A stretch of DNA of 25,791 bases from a virus: positions 1 to 25,791 of IMG/VR virus record IMGVR_UViG_3300034198_008498; one strand, 5' to 3'. Position 1 is the stretch's first letter; every line of letters starts with the position of its first letter. Of the stretch, positions 1 through 7,683 are shown in pieces. The notes below the pieces were generated by a model, which did no database searches, had not been told where the DNA came from, and saw only the letters and a list, made by a program, of their open reading frames with translations. Both the position numbers and the translations under genes were made by a program.

Positions 1-288
1 GCACAAGGCACCGTCAGCATCTTGCAGTCTGCCAACATCACCGCAGGCAACATCCGGTTAGAACCGGGCACCTACTATCTGGCAATCGCCAACTCGTCTA
101 CCGGCAACCTGTTCGGACGCACCATCTCAGCGGCAACGGTTACTTACCAGCCATATGCGTTCGGTTGGCAGACAGCAGCAACAAGCGGCGGCAGCGGCAC
201 ACTCGCCACCACCCTTACCGCAGCCACATGGACAGGACTACGGTATCCCGTGTTCGGGTTCAGTCGTCTACCGTCCGGTCAATACTAG
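1..288 (+). CDS. Fibre-like/decoration protein, C-terminal part (5' truncated)
   Basis: The reading frame is open from the first base, so only the last 95 residues are seen; the start lies outside the window. The TTG at 22 is not needed as a start because the frame continues upstream. The segment is rich in Ser, Thr, Gly and Ala and looks like beta-structure. Its end shares clear motifs with the next gene: a GTYY-x-A stretch followed about 50 residues later by a T-x-ATW segment and a terminal GFSR. The two genes are therefore tandem paralogues, probably trimeric fibre or virion-decoration proteins. I do not recognise a named family. The stop at 286-288 lies inside the ribosome-binding site of the next gene, so the two are probably co-translated. 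Confidence 0.75.
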   Translation, partial: AQGTVSILQSANITAGNIRLEPGTYYLAIANSSTGNLFGRTISAATVTYQPYAFGWQTAATSGGSGTLATTLTAATWTGLRYPVFGFSRLPSGQY

Positions 289-297
289 GAGAGCGTC

Positions 298-855
298 ATG
301 GATTTCCCCGGCGAATGGATACAGCCATTGATGATCTCATCATTAGGCCGGTACAGCAACTTCGGCCTCTCCTACACCGCCCTGTCTGCTCCTACCGCAC
401 CCACATCCGGTGTCATGCAATCCGTCAACGGGCAAACCTGCCTCATTGGTTTCACACTTCCCGGCCCGTACACCATCCGCGCATTCTGGGTTTACAACGG
501 TGCCACCGTCAGCGGCAACATCGACCTCGGCATCTACGTCACCAATCCCGGCCAAACGACCCTCAGCCGCATCCTGTCCACAGGCGCAACCGCCCAGTCA
601 GGCGGCAGCACGGTGCAAACCGTAACCTGCACCGCCACCCGTCTAGACCGTGGCACCTATTACATGGCGTTGACCGCATCCGCTGCTGCGGCCACGTTCA
701 CCAGTATCGCCCCGACGTTTGCGTTGGCTGGCGGCATGGGCTGCCACATTGCGACCACCGCAGGCTCATTGCCGACCACGATCACACCGGCCACATGGGG
801 ACAGCCCACCTTCCGCATCCCGTGGATGGGTTTCTCTAGGAACACGACGATATGA
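298..855 (+). CDS. Fibre-like/decoration protein, paralogue of the preceding gene
   Basis: A 185-residue protein that starts at an ATG preceded by AGGAGAG (287-293). It has no signal peptide or membrane segment and is rich in Ser, Thr, Gly and Ala, with regularly spaced aromatic residues, as in beta-sandwich virion proteins. The C-terminal half repeats the GTYY-x-A, ATW and GFSR signature of the truncated gene before it, which marks a tandem duplication. The stop overlaps the next start (ATGA at 852-855). No family is recognised. A virion surface or fibre role is inferred from composition, from the duplication, and from the neighbouring repetitive fibre-like gene and tail genes. Confidence 0.8.
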   Translation: MDFPGEWIQPLMISSLGRYSNFGLSYTALSAPTAPTSGVMQSVNGQTCLIGFTLPGPYTIRAFWVYNGATVSGNIDLGIYVTNPGQTTLSRILSTGATAQSGGSTVQTVTCTATRLDRGTYYMALTASAAAATFTSIAPTFALAGGMGCHIATTAGSLPTTITPATWGQPTFRIPWMGFSRNTTI

Positions 856-2060
856 GGGGTTACTCAACTCGCACATTCATTGTTCTTGTCATTGGCACAC
901 CGTCAGTCGGTACAGCCGCTGTCACCCTTCAGAACGCCACCTCAGCCGCTAGCGGCGGCGTCACCATCAGCGGCAGCGCAGCCGTCACGCTCACCAACCA
1001 GTTCGCTACCGCAACCGCACAAGAGGTGTTTGCGGCGTCAGGTGCTCAAACGCTTGACTCGCAAACCGGCAGCGGCACCGGTCTAGAAACCATCGCAGGT
1101 GCCGGTTCACAAAACCTGACCGGCGCAAACTCGCAAGCCTCAGGCACCGTCACCTCCGCAGTCACCATCACCGGCAGCGGCTCCCCAACCCTCGGGAACT
1201 TCACTTCCACCGCAACCGGCACCGCTACTTCCGCCTCCGCCATTACATTTACGGCTGCTGGATCGTCGTCTTCCTCGGGAACACTTTCCGTACTAGTTGA
1301 ACACACCGCCTCTCTTTCCGGTTCGGCGGTCAGTACCGGGGCAATTACCGCACTAGTCGACCGCGTCGCCTCGCTCTCGGGCGCATCGACCACAACGGGG
1401 ACCCTCACCGCATCGGTCGAACACATTGTCTCCTCTGCTGGATCGGCGGTTGGCAACGGAACAATTGCTGCACTAGTCGAACACATCGCCTCACTTCTGG
1501 GGGCCTCGACAACTTCTGGCGCTGCTTCCTTCACGTCTAGCACTGTCATTTCCCATACCGCCGTATTGAATGGTTCTAGTGGTTCCGCTGGATCATCCAC
1601 CGTCTCCGTAGAACACGTCGTCACGATGGCCGCTGTTTCTGTGGCAGCGGGAACGGCGGCGCTGGTGGTTTCTCGCCAGTGGACGGCAAGTGGTTCCAGC
1701 CTTACCGCAGGAACTGTCACAGCCTCCCCTGCGGTGCAAATCTCGTTCACCGCACAAGGCCAGTCACAGACTTCTGGCATTATCAAAACCAAGGCAAATG
1801 TTGCCAACATCCTGTGGGCCATTCCCACCAAGTACACAGCCAAGAAATGGAGTGGGTCTGCTTGGGTGGTTAGTCCGCTGGAGCGCCCCTTGTCCTACGC
1901 CCCTACGGGGAGTTGGTCCACAGAGAAAGTGTGGAACGGTACAGAATGGGTGGCTACTCTTCCCTCAAAGACACCTGCTGAACCGTCGGGAACTTGGGCG
2001 GTCAAGCGCAAGTGGAACGGAACCGAGTGGGAAGTACTGAGCCGTGAGTGGGTTTCGTAG
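852..2060 (+). CDS. Repetitive Ser/Thr/Ala/Gly-rich fibre or adhesin-like protein
   Basis: A 402-residue protein whose start overlaps the previous stop by four bases; AGGA lies about 10 bases upstream. Nearly all of it is low complexity. From about residue 15 to 310 it is built of repeats of about 20 residues with a pattern near S-x3-G-T-x4-V-[ED]-[HR]-x3-[SA]-x-G. In the middle the period is exactly 60 bp. The last 80 residues differ: three copies of K-x-W-[NS]-G-[ST]-x-W separated by Pro-rich linkers, a possible ligand-binding or capping segment. Such architecture (beta-repeat shaft plus aromatic-rich tip) fits a fibre. A long reverse-strand frame over this gene is a by-product of the repeats. 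Function is inferred; no named family is recognised. Confidence 0.8.
   Translation: MRGYSTRTFIVLVIGTPSVGTAAVTLQNATSAASGGVTISGSAAVTLTNQFATATAQEVFAASGAQTLDSQTGSGTGLETIAGAGSQNLTGANSQASGTVTSAVTITGSGSPTLGNFTSTATGTATSASAITFTAAGSSSSSGTLSVLVEHTASLSGSAVSTGAITALVDRVASLSGASTTTGTLTASVEHIVSSAGSAVGNGTIAALVEHIASLLGASTTSGAASFTSSTVISHTAVLNGSSGSAGSSTVSVEHVVTMAAVSVAAGTAALVVSRQWTASGSSLTAGTVTASPAVQISFTAQGQSQTSGIIKTKANVANILWAIPTKYTAKKWSGSAWVVSPLERPLSYAPTGSWSTEKVWNGTEWVATLPSKTPAEPSGTWAVKRKWNGTEWEVLSREWVS
1281..1500 (+). repeat. In-frame tandem repeat with a 60-bp (20-residue) period
   Basis: Segments around a [AT]CTAGT[TC]GA or ATCGGTCGA core begin at 1291, 1351, 1411 and 1471, exactly 60 bases apart, each followed by a Ser/Ala/Gly-rich half. 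Less exact units extend both ways, to roughly 900 and 1790. In protein terms each unit contributes one V-[ED]-[HR] strand and one SGS/SGA turn. Third-position changes between units show an old, selected repeat rather than a recent slippage product. Confidence 0.85.
1842..2036 (+). repeat. Three degenerate W-x-G-x2-W repeats
   Basis: The encoded segments KKWSGSAW, KVWNGTEW and RKWNGTEW are spaced by about 26 residues and joined by Pro-rich linkers. They form a compact C-terminal module distinct from the shaft repeats before it. Paired Trp residues around Gly are common in carbohydrate-contacting or trimer-capping modules, but the role here is not established. Confidence 0.7.
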
Positions 2061-2088
2061 TAATCTTGCCTCATAGGAGGGTATGACA

Positions 2089-3018
2089 ATGCCGGGTGCA
2101 ACGCTTCCGAGTACTGACTCGCTGGTCACTTGGACCGACAACACTGATAACTGGCGAGCGCAAGATGCTGACTTCCTTCAGCGGCGGTCCATTCTTCGGT
2201 TCTCAACATCGTCGGCAAAGATCACGGCCCTCGGGCCGTCGCTGTCAATCCCCTCGCCGTCCGCCGGTCAGGCAGTGTTTGTCTCTCAGACAAACTCTCT
2301 GGAATACCTTGACTCCACTTCTACGTGGCGAACTGTCAATGCATTCAAGAACGCCAAGTTTGATGACACCAGCACTTCTTTCGGTGTCCGCCTTAGCAGT
2401 GACGCTACTAACCCTTTGACGCTGGAGTCGGGGAAGGTTGTGTTGGGTTCCAATCGTGGTCTTGTTGTTACTGGCTCTTCCGTGCAGATCAAGACCGGTT
2501 CCGCAACTGCTACGTTGACCACGAACAGCACGACTTTGCTGTTTGATACCCCCATTTCAGTTCCTTCTGCCTCACTAGGTGCGGTGACAGCGACCGGTGT
2601 AAACGCTGGGTCGGGGGCGGTTTCGTCGGGAACACTCTCTGTCACAGGACAGGCCACCGTTGGATCGCTGACAAGCGGGGCTACAACGCTCGGAACAACC
2701 ACGGCTGCGTCGGTATCCGCCGCCAACCTGACCGCTACCACACTGCTCACGGCTACCACGGGGAGACTGGGGCAGTTGGAAATGTCCTACTCCGCCTCTA
2801 CCGGGTCGTCCATTGCGCCGATTGGCTCCACTGTTTGCAACGTACGGTTCCTCTCCAACGAGGTCACAGTGGCAGGTAACAAGATCACCCTCGCTCCTAC
2901 ATCTGCAACTACGGCAGTACTTCACGGCAATGGGCTGCCCTTTGCGACCGTGCTGGTGTCAACTGTTACCCCCGTTGCAGCGCAGTATCCCGAGGGAACT
3001 ATCTGGGTACAGCCGTGA
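2089..3018 (+). CDS. Putative fibre/minor structural protein
   Basis: I place the start at the ATG at 2089 (309 residues) because AGGAGG at 2075-2080 is then 8 bases away. The earlier in-frame ATG at 2083 is only 2 bases from the site. The N-terminal 90 residues contain W-rich segments and a phrase like LEYLDSTSTWRTV. This resembles the short motifs by which phage fibre proteins report an attached value. The rest (about 100-250) is Ser/Thr/Ala/Gly-rich with V-x-S and T-x-T repeats typical of a beta-helical or triple-stranded shaft. The C-terminus ends in EGTIWVQP. The stop overlaps the next GTG start (GTGA, 3015-3018). It is probably part of the same appendage as its neighbours. No specific family is recognised. 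Confidence 0.8.
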   Translation: MPGATLPSTDSLVTWTDNTDNWRAQDADFLQRRSILRFSTSSAKITALGPSLSIPSPSAGQAVFVSQTNSLEYLDSTSTWRTVNAFKNAKFDDTSTSFGVRLSSDATNPLTLESGKVVLGSNRGLVVTGSSVQIKTGSATATLTTNSTTLLFDTPISVPSASLGAVTATGVNAGSGAVSSGTLSVTGQATVGSLTSGATTLGTTTAASVSAANLTATTLLTATTGRLGQLEMSYSASTGSSIAPIGSTVCNVRFLSNEVTVAGNKITLAPTSATTAVLHGNGLPFATVLVSTVTPVAAQYPEGTIWVQP

Positions 3019-4625
3019 CCGGTATTTACCGCAATTATGGGGGTGACTGGATTGCCGTAGCAGACGGCTCACTTCTGTACAGGGACCGAGTCCCTGATAG
3101 GTACCGACCTCTTCTTCCGGGTACCTCTCCCCCGACATCCCTTGTTTCAAGTTTCCCGACTCGCCCCCTGTTCGTTACGCCGAGGAAGGTGTACGTACGG
3201 AGTTCTGGGGATAACCCGGTATGGATTGACACCGGTTACAAGTGGGCGTTGGCTAAACCCGGTACCCCTTTGCTGAGGGTGGTAACTGAACAATCGCCCG
3301 GAGCCATGACCGTCCTTGGCGTGACATGGGCTGATTCCACGCAGGGAGTCGCCCCTACTGAGTACTGGGTGACCCTGTATGACTCCGCAGGCACGCTCAT
3401 CCAGCGAAAGAGTGTTCTCTACGTTGAGAGGCCCATCGTTTCCAGCGAGCCATACAACAACTCCGTAGAGTTCTCGCTGTCCTTTGCTTTCGACACCAAT
3501 TACTACGTTGACGTAACTTCCGTCCGAACAGGGTTTACCAACGTCAAGAGTGCGCCCACCAAGTTCCGCACAGGGCACCCGGCTGTAACTGGCTCTCAGG
3601 CTGTGTACGGATGGGGCGCAGAAACTTCCACTCACCCCACGTTGCTGGCGACGACTTCCCAGCAGGATTCCACTCACTCAGGAAGTTCCGCCGTGGATTC
3701 CAGCGTGGACCTCACCGCCCTGTTCAGTAGTTGGGTATCCGATTACCACACTGCCAGTACAAGTTCTTCTAAGCCTCATACCTTCTGGGAAGGGATCAAC
3801 TTCACCATCCCTACCAGTACCGGGAAGTTGACCAAAATTCAGGTCATTGCTGATCCTGCTCAGACCATGTATCTCGGACTCAATAAGAACGGGTCTTGGC
3901 TCGGCGCTATCACCCCCGCCTCGGCAGGTATCGCAACTACGGGATACCGAAACACCGGTTACGGGGAGATTCTGAACCACACTCATGCCGCCGTTCACGC
4001 CGATCACACCACAAATATCAAGGTGTTCGACGTGTCGTCGTTTGCCTTGGAGTTCAAAGACATTGAGAAGTTCTCACTGGCAGTTACGAACTTCATCGCT
4101 CTCGGCTCCATCGGCGGCTCGGCCGGTACTCCGGTAACGACGACCATTACTCCTGCTGTTCCGTCTGTGAATATCCCGACGAACGCCCAGATTATGGTCT
4201 TCAACGCCCAGTACAACAACCCTCACGTGCAGTTCTACAACCCAACCACTGCTTCGTATGTAATGAACTCACAGGGTCTGATCGTGACCGCCCCGGTTAC
4301 CTACATCTCCGGGTACCGGCCCGCCACCAATGCTACGAAGGACTTGGTTCGTTGGGAAAGGATCACGAACCCGTCGACCTACCACTTGAGTTCCAACGGG
4401 TCAGTTACCTCTGTTTCCCTTGCCTCGTATCGCGCATGGCTGAACAAGGCGGGATCAGCGGCAGTCACTTCTACTACTTATGTAGGCGGGTCGCCCCCAA
4501 CGCCAACATGGCGTGCCCGGATTCAGGATGTCACGCTCTTCTACCAGCCCTACACAATCATCCGTTATGACACTGTGATAGTGACGCCATCTGTGGCTGT
4601 AGAAATCGGCCCGGACGCTTGGTAA
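3015..4625 (+). CDS. Large fibre-like/minor structural protein with a fibronectin-III-like segment
   Basis: A 536-residue protein starting at a GTG that overlaps the previous stop by four bases. Its N-terminus (YRNYGGDWIAVADGSLLYRD) resembles the W-x-V tags seen in the two preceding proteins. Residues about 80-185 have the strand spacing of a fibronectin-III-like fold: a W-ADS strand, a Y-WVTLYD strand, then F-NYYVDVTSV. The remainder is beta-rich and aromatic, with no membrane segment. It closes the five-gene fibre block; an 83-base gap with possible signals follows. A role in a virion appendage is inferred. A T4-like whisker, a head fibre or a side tail fibre are all possible. Confidence 0.75.
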   Translation: MTGIYRNYGGDWIAVADGSLLYRDRVPDRYRPLLPGTSPPTSLVSSFPTRPLFVTPRKVYVRSSGDNPVWIDTGYKWALAKPGTPLLRVVTEQSPGAMTVLGVTWADSTQGVAPTEYWVTLYDSAGTLIQRKSVLYVERPIVSSEPYNNSVEFSLSFAFDTNYYVDVTSVRTGFTNVKSAPTKFRTGHPAVTGSQAVYGWGAETSTHPTLLATTSQQDSTHSGSSAVDSSVDLTALFSSWVSDYHTASTSSSKPHTFWEGINFTIPTSTGKLTKIQVIADPAQTMYLGLNKNGSWLGAITPASAGIATTGYRNTGYGEILNHTHAAVHADHTTNIKVFDVSSFALEFKDIEKFSLAVTNFIALGSIGGSAGTPVTTTITPAVPSVNIPTNAQIMVFNAQYNNPHVQFYNPTTASYVMNSQGLIVTAPVTYISGYRPATNATKDLVRWERITNPSTYHLSSNGSVTSVSLASYRAWLNKAGSAAVTSTTYVGGSPPTPTWRARIQDVTLFYQPYTIIRYDTVIVTPSVAVEIGPDAW

Positions 4626-4632
4626 TGACACA

Positions 4633-4660
4633 TTGCCAACCAGCGATGGGGTACGATAAG
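4633..4660 (+). promoter_or_regulatory. Possible sigma70-type promoter before the tail operon
   Basis: TTGCCA (4633-4638) matches the -35 consensus at five of six bases. Sixteen bases later GATAAG (4655-4660) matches the -10 consensus at four of six. It lies in one of the longest gene-free gaps of the window (83 bases), just before the neck, sheath and tube genes. The match is modest and has not been tested against chance. Confidence 0.35.
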
Positions 4661-4661
4661 C

Positions 4662-4686
4662 CCACTGCTGGATGAGCGTCCAGTGG
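4662..4686 (+). promoter_or_regulatory. Leader stem-loop in the gap before the neck gene
   Basis: CTGGA (4667-4671 region) pairs with TCCAG around a TGAGCG loop. CCA and TGG extend the stem outside a three-base bulge. No T-tract follows, so an intrinsic terminator is unlikely. It sits between the possible promoter and the AGGAGG at 4699-4704. It could be an mRNA leader structure or a weak processing site. Confidence 0.35.
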
Positions 4687-4708
4687 TTACATCTGCACAG
4701 GAGGAACG

Positions 4709-5092
4709 GTGGCCGAAGGCTTCCGCATCGAAGCATCATGGCTTGATGCACTCGACCGTTATGTCGAGGGCCTGAAGGAAGACGCTGCCGCTGCCGCCGA
4801 ATCTGCTGCGGAATTCACACACGATGCCGTGATCTCTTACGCTCAGTCCAAGCCTGCATGGGTTGGGCTGGCTGACAACATTCAGAAATGGTCGGTTGAC
4901 GGCCGACTGATGGTCGGGTTCCTCGGGAATGAGATGGCCTCGCAGGCCGAAGCCTTGGAGTATGGCGACCTGACCAATCCACCCGACTCGCTCTTCCGTA
5001 CCATGGACCACATCGCCATCATGGCGCAGGACCATTTCAACACCGCTATGCAGGCCCGTAGGCCCATCGTCATTCCGGGGGTCAAGGTATGA
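4709..5092 (+). CDS. Neck/tail-completion protein, HK97 gp10-like
   Basis: A 127-residue protein starting at GTG with AGGAGG at 4699-4704. The first half is an Ala/Glu-rich helix, including a run of five alanines. The C-terminal half has the family-like order: a VGFLGNE strand, an ALEYG stretch, a Pro-Pro turn, LFRTM, then a long helix. This E-Y/F-G, PP, [FL]-[LF]-R pattern is typical of HK97 gp10/tail-component proteins, which join head and tail. It overlaps the next gene by four bases (ATGA). Its position directly before a probable terminator and the sheath supports a head-tail joining or tail-completion role. Assignment is by pattern, not alignment. Confidence 0.65.
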   Translation: MAEGFRIEASWLDALDRYVEGLKEDAAAAAESAAEFTHDAVISYAQSKPAWVGLADNIQKWSVDGRLMVGFLGNEMASQAEALEYGDLTNPPDSLFRTMDHIAIMAQDHFNTAMQARRPIVIPGVKV

Positions 5093-5940
5093 GCGGTGTT
5101 CGCGCACCGATGCTTGGCACCCCCGATATGGCCACCCATACGGGGTTCATCTTGGCCGAGGACGCTGCCCTGCATACCTACCTATCGGGTCTTGAAGTGC
5201 CCAACCGCCCCGGAGACTCAAAGATGACCGAGGTTGGCGTGTGGTTCCGCTTCCCTGAGGGTGAGCGGGCCATCAAGTACCCCTTCATCACCATCGACCT
5301 CATCGACGTTTCCCCGGCCTATGAGTTGTGGACGAGCGAATACATCATGTCCACGGACGGGTTGTACCAGCCTTCGGTCAGTCCCACGATGCCTGTTCCC
5401 GACGCCGACATGAACTTGGACGTGAGGAACTTCCTACCCTTCAAACTGACGTATCAAGTTTCTGTGCATTGCCGATCCTCTCTGCACGACCGGTACTTGA
5501 TGAGCCATTTCTTCACTGACGTGTTCCCTCCCCGCCCCTTCTGGATGGGAGTGGACGCTGACAACACGTGGAGGCGCGTCGAACTGGTGGACTCAGCACA
5601 GGCTGACCTCATGGAAACCACTGAAAGTGGTAACAAGCGCATCTTCCGCAAGGTCTACACCATCAGCATGTTGGCGGAAGTCCCGCAGGAGTCGATCCGT
5701 CAGGCTTGGCAGGTGCTGCGTGTCTACACCCCCATCGTGGATCGTTCCTACGTGGACGACTTTCTCTACAACGTCCTTACCAACCCGAATACTGGGGAGA
5801 GCGTCTTGGGCTTGCCCGATTCTGTCCCGTCTGATTTCCGCGAGCGCCATGGCGAGTACGCCACTGCAATTGCTGACTTCGCCCACGTCTATCCCTCTAC
5901 CGCTTCTGCCACTGCTTTAGCATCGGCAGCGAATTCGTAA
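5089..5940 (+). CDS. Probable tail terminator/sheath-completion protein
   Basis: A 283-residue soluble protein that overlaps the neck gene by four bases. The central part has alternating strands and helices: YPFITIDLIDVSP, then FKLTYQVSVHCRS, then a helix with LMSHFFTDVFPPRPF, then a KVYTISMLAEV strand. This order resembles tail terminator proteins (the T4 gp15/gp3 and lambda gpU type of fold), which cap the tube and anchor the sheath at the neck. The last 90 residues, after the strand, look like an extra helical extension ending in a Ser/Ala tail. The position between the neck gene and the sheath is where a terminator is normally encoded. The exact family is uncertain. Confidence 0.6.
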   Translation: MSGVRAPMLGTPDMATHTGFILAEDAALHTYLSGLEVPNRPGDSKMTEVGVWFRFPEGERAIKYPFITIDLIDVSPAYELWTSEYIMSTDGLYQPSVSPTMPVPDADMNLDVRNFLPFKLTYQVSVHCRSSLHDRYLMSHFFTDVFPPRPFWMGVDADNTWRRVELVDSAQADLMETTESGNKRIFRKVYTISMLAEVPQESIRQAWQVLRVYTPIVDRSYVDDFLYNVLTNPNTGESVLGLPDSVPSDFRERHGEYATAIADFAHVYPSTASATALASAANS

Positions 5941-5958
5941 CGCCGTCTGGCTCGTAAC

Positions 5959-6001
5959 ACTCCCTCGTTTACCCCATCGTTTCCACGTCTACAAAGGGAG
6001 T
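5959..6001 (+). promoter_or_regulatory. Inverted repeat that could mask the sheath ribosome-binding site
   Basis: ACTCCCT (5959-5965) is the perfect complement of AGGGAGT (5995-6001). The second copy contains the only Shine-Dalgarno match before the sheath ATG at 6009. The stem is 7 bp with a 29-base loop, so it would be weak. It lies wholly in the 68-base gap before the sheath gene. Confidence 0.35.
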
Positions 6002-6008
6002 CCCCTAA

Positions 6009-7667
6009 ATGCCGCTTCTTTACCGCCGCCCCGGCGTCTACCTTGAGGAGAGTTTGCTCTCGTCAGCAGGTGATGTCTCCAACGCAACCAGTGTCGCCGT
6101 CTTCGTCGGTGCCGCTCCTAAGGGTCCGTTCAACTCGGGCAACATCCCTGTGCCTGTCCGTATCGAAACGTGGGGCGACTATGTCGCTCAGTTCGGCGGG
6201 TTTGATCCCGTTCCGACCAACACGTCCGGTGTCTGGGCCAAGTCGTACCTTCCCTACGCCGTGTACTCGTACCTCCAGAATGGTGGCCGTACGGCGTATG
6301 TCGTCCGCTCGGTTTCGGCCTCGCTGAACGGTGCCGCATCATCCAAGGTCGTGACTGGTGTGCAGTTCAGCAACGGCACGACTGCTGGCAACGCCTTCAC
6401 CATTTCGGCCAAGAGTGCCGGTGTGTGGGGTAACCGCCTGTCGTACACGCTGCGTATCTCGTCCACCGTTCCTTCAGCGGCTCCGTACACCGAAGTGCTG
6501 TACACCCTCCAGATTCTGCTTACCACCAACGGTGTTACCGAGATTGTGGACACCTTCAATGTGTCCGCCGCTGGCACCGTCTCTGGGGTCCCGCTGCTGG
6601 CTGATGCCGTCAATGACCCGGTTCGTGGTAGCACCTATGTAACGGTGTCGAACGTCCGCACTGACATTGTTCCCACCGAGGCTTTGACCGCTGTGGCGCT
6701 GACTGGCGGTACTGACCCGAACCTTCCCGGGGCCAGCGAATTGCGTGATTCGGCCATCAAGTCAGTTCCGCAGTTGGAAGGTCCGCTGATCCTCAACATC
6801 TCTGGATACATCAGCAACCAGAACAGCGTCAACACCTCTGACTGGGCTAGCAACTACATCGGTGCGACCTGCTCCAGCAGCGATTTCAGCGACCGTCAGG
6901 ACGTGTTCGTCGTCAACGACAACTGCACCCCTCGTCTTTCTGGCGTCACATCCTTGGCGTACGCAACGTCCATGCAAAGCACCTCGGCTTTGGGAGCCAA
7001 TTCGGGAGATTCGTACTGCGCTTCCTACGGGCCGTGGCTGCTGATCAACGACCCGGTGAAGTCCACCACCATCACCGCTATCCCGCCGGGAGGTTCGGTG
7101 ATCGGAATGATGGCCCGCATCGACGCAACCATCGGTGTGTGGCGCGCACCGGCCGGTGTGATTGCTGGACTGAACAACGTGGTTGGCGTTCAGACAAAGT
7201 TCAGCGATAGCGAACTGGGAACCCTGAACAATGCCAACGTCAACATCATCCGTCCGGTGACCGGCGCAGGTATCGCAGTGATGGGTGCCCGTACCCGGAA
7301 GTCGTACAACGCTGACCGTTATGTGTCGGCCCGCCGTACCCTCATCTACATCCGTGAAATCATGCGGCGGTCGACCCAGTACGCCGTCTTTGAGAACAAC
7401 GACAGCCGCTTGTGGTCGTCGCTTCGGATGACCGCAGACCGCATCCTCCGCCCCATCTGGGAAGCAGGCGGCTTGCGGGGAGCGAACGCTGCTCAGGCGT
7501 ACTACATCCGTTGCGACGAGACGACCAACACCACGGCAGTCATTCAGGCTGGCGAGGTCCGCATGGAAATCGGTGTGGCCTTGGAGTACCCCGCTGAGTT
7601 CGTGATCATTCGCGTGTCGCAGTTTGACCGCAGCCAGACCACCACCGAAGTCAACACGACCAACTGA
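6009..7667 (+). CDS. Tail sheath protein
   Basis: A 552-residue protein with strong family signatures. Near the N-terminus is RRPGVYLEE (residues about 6-14), the typical PGVY-x-[EQ]-E opening of phage and injection-system sheaths. It is followed by VAVFVGAAPKGP and a YLQNGGRTAYVVRS segment. The C-terminal domain (about 438-548) carries YVSARRTLIYIREIM, F-NN-LW, a G-L-G turn and a final hydrophobic V-I-VSQFD strand, as in the conserved sheath core. The sheath surrounds the tube and contracts to drive injection. GGGAG lies 8 bases upstream of the ATG. The tube gene follows after 16 bases, as in most contractile tails. A long reverse-strand frame here is a codon-use shadow. Confidence 0.97.
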   Translation: MPLLYRRPGVYLEESLLSSAGDVSNATSVAVFVGAAPKGPFNSGNIPVPVRIETWGDYVAQFGGFDPVPTNTSGVWAKSYLPYAVYSYLQNGGRTAYVVRSVSASLNGAASSKVVTGVQFSNGTTAGNAFTISAKSAGVWGNRLSYTLRISSTVPSAAPYTEVLYTLQILLTTNGVTEIVDTFNVSAAGTVSGVPLLADAVNDPVRGSTYVTVSNVRTDIVPTEALTAVALTGGTDPNLPGASELRDSAIKSVPQLEGPLILNISGYISNQNSVNTSDWASNYIGATCSSSDFSDRQDVFVVNDNCTPRLSGVTSLAYATSMQSTSALGANSGDSYCASYGPWLLINDPVKSTTITAIPPGGSVIGMMARIDATIGVWRAPAGVIAGLNNVVGVQTKFSDSELGTLNNANVNIIRPVTGAGIAVMGARTRKSYNADRYVSARRTLIYIREIMRRSTQYAVFENNDSRLWSSLRMTADRILRPIWEAGGLRGANAAQAYYIRCDETTNTTAVIQAGEVRMEIGVALEYPAEFVIIRVSQFDRSQTTTEVNTTN

Positions 7668-7683
7668 TCCGTAGGAGGAAATC

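Noticed and set aside
165-839. A 224-codon + strand frame across the first two genes
   Set aside because: His/Arg/Pro-rich shadow in another frame of two genes that share homologous motifs in their own frame.
1281-1500. CRISPR-like array because of the regular 60-bp spacing
   Set aside because: Units are degenerate, in frame and continuous with coding sequence; there are no conserved repeats separated by unique spacers.
1046-1843. Long reverse-strand frame (265 codons) opposite the repetitive fibre gene
   Set aside because: It mirrors the repeats of the + strand gene, has no ribosome-binding site and would be the only reverse gene in the window.
4662-4686. Intrinsic terminator after the fibre block
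   Set aside because: The stem is bulged and no run of T follows.
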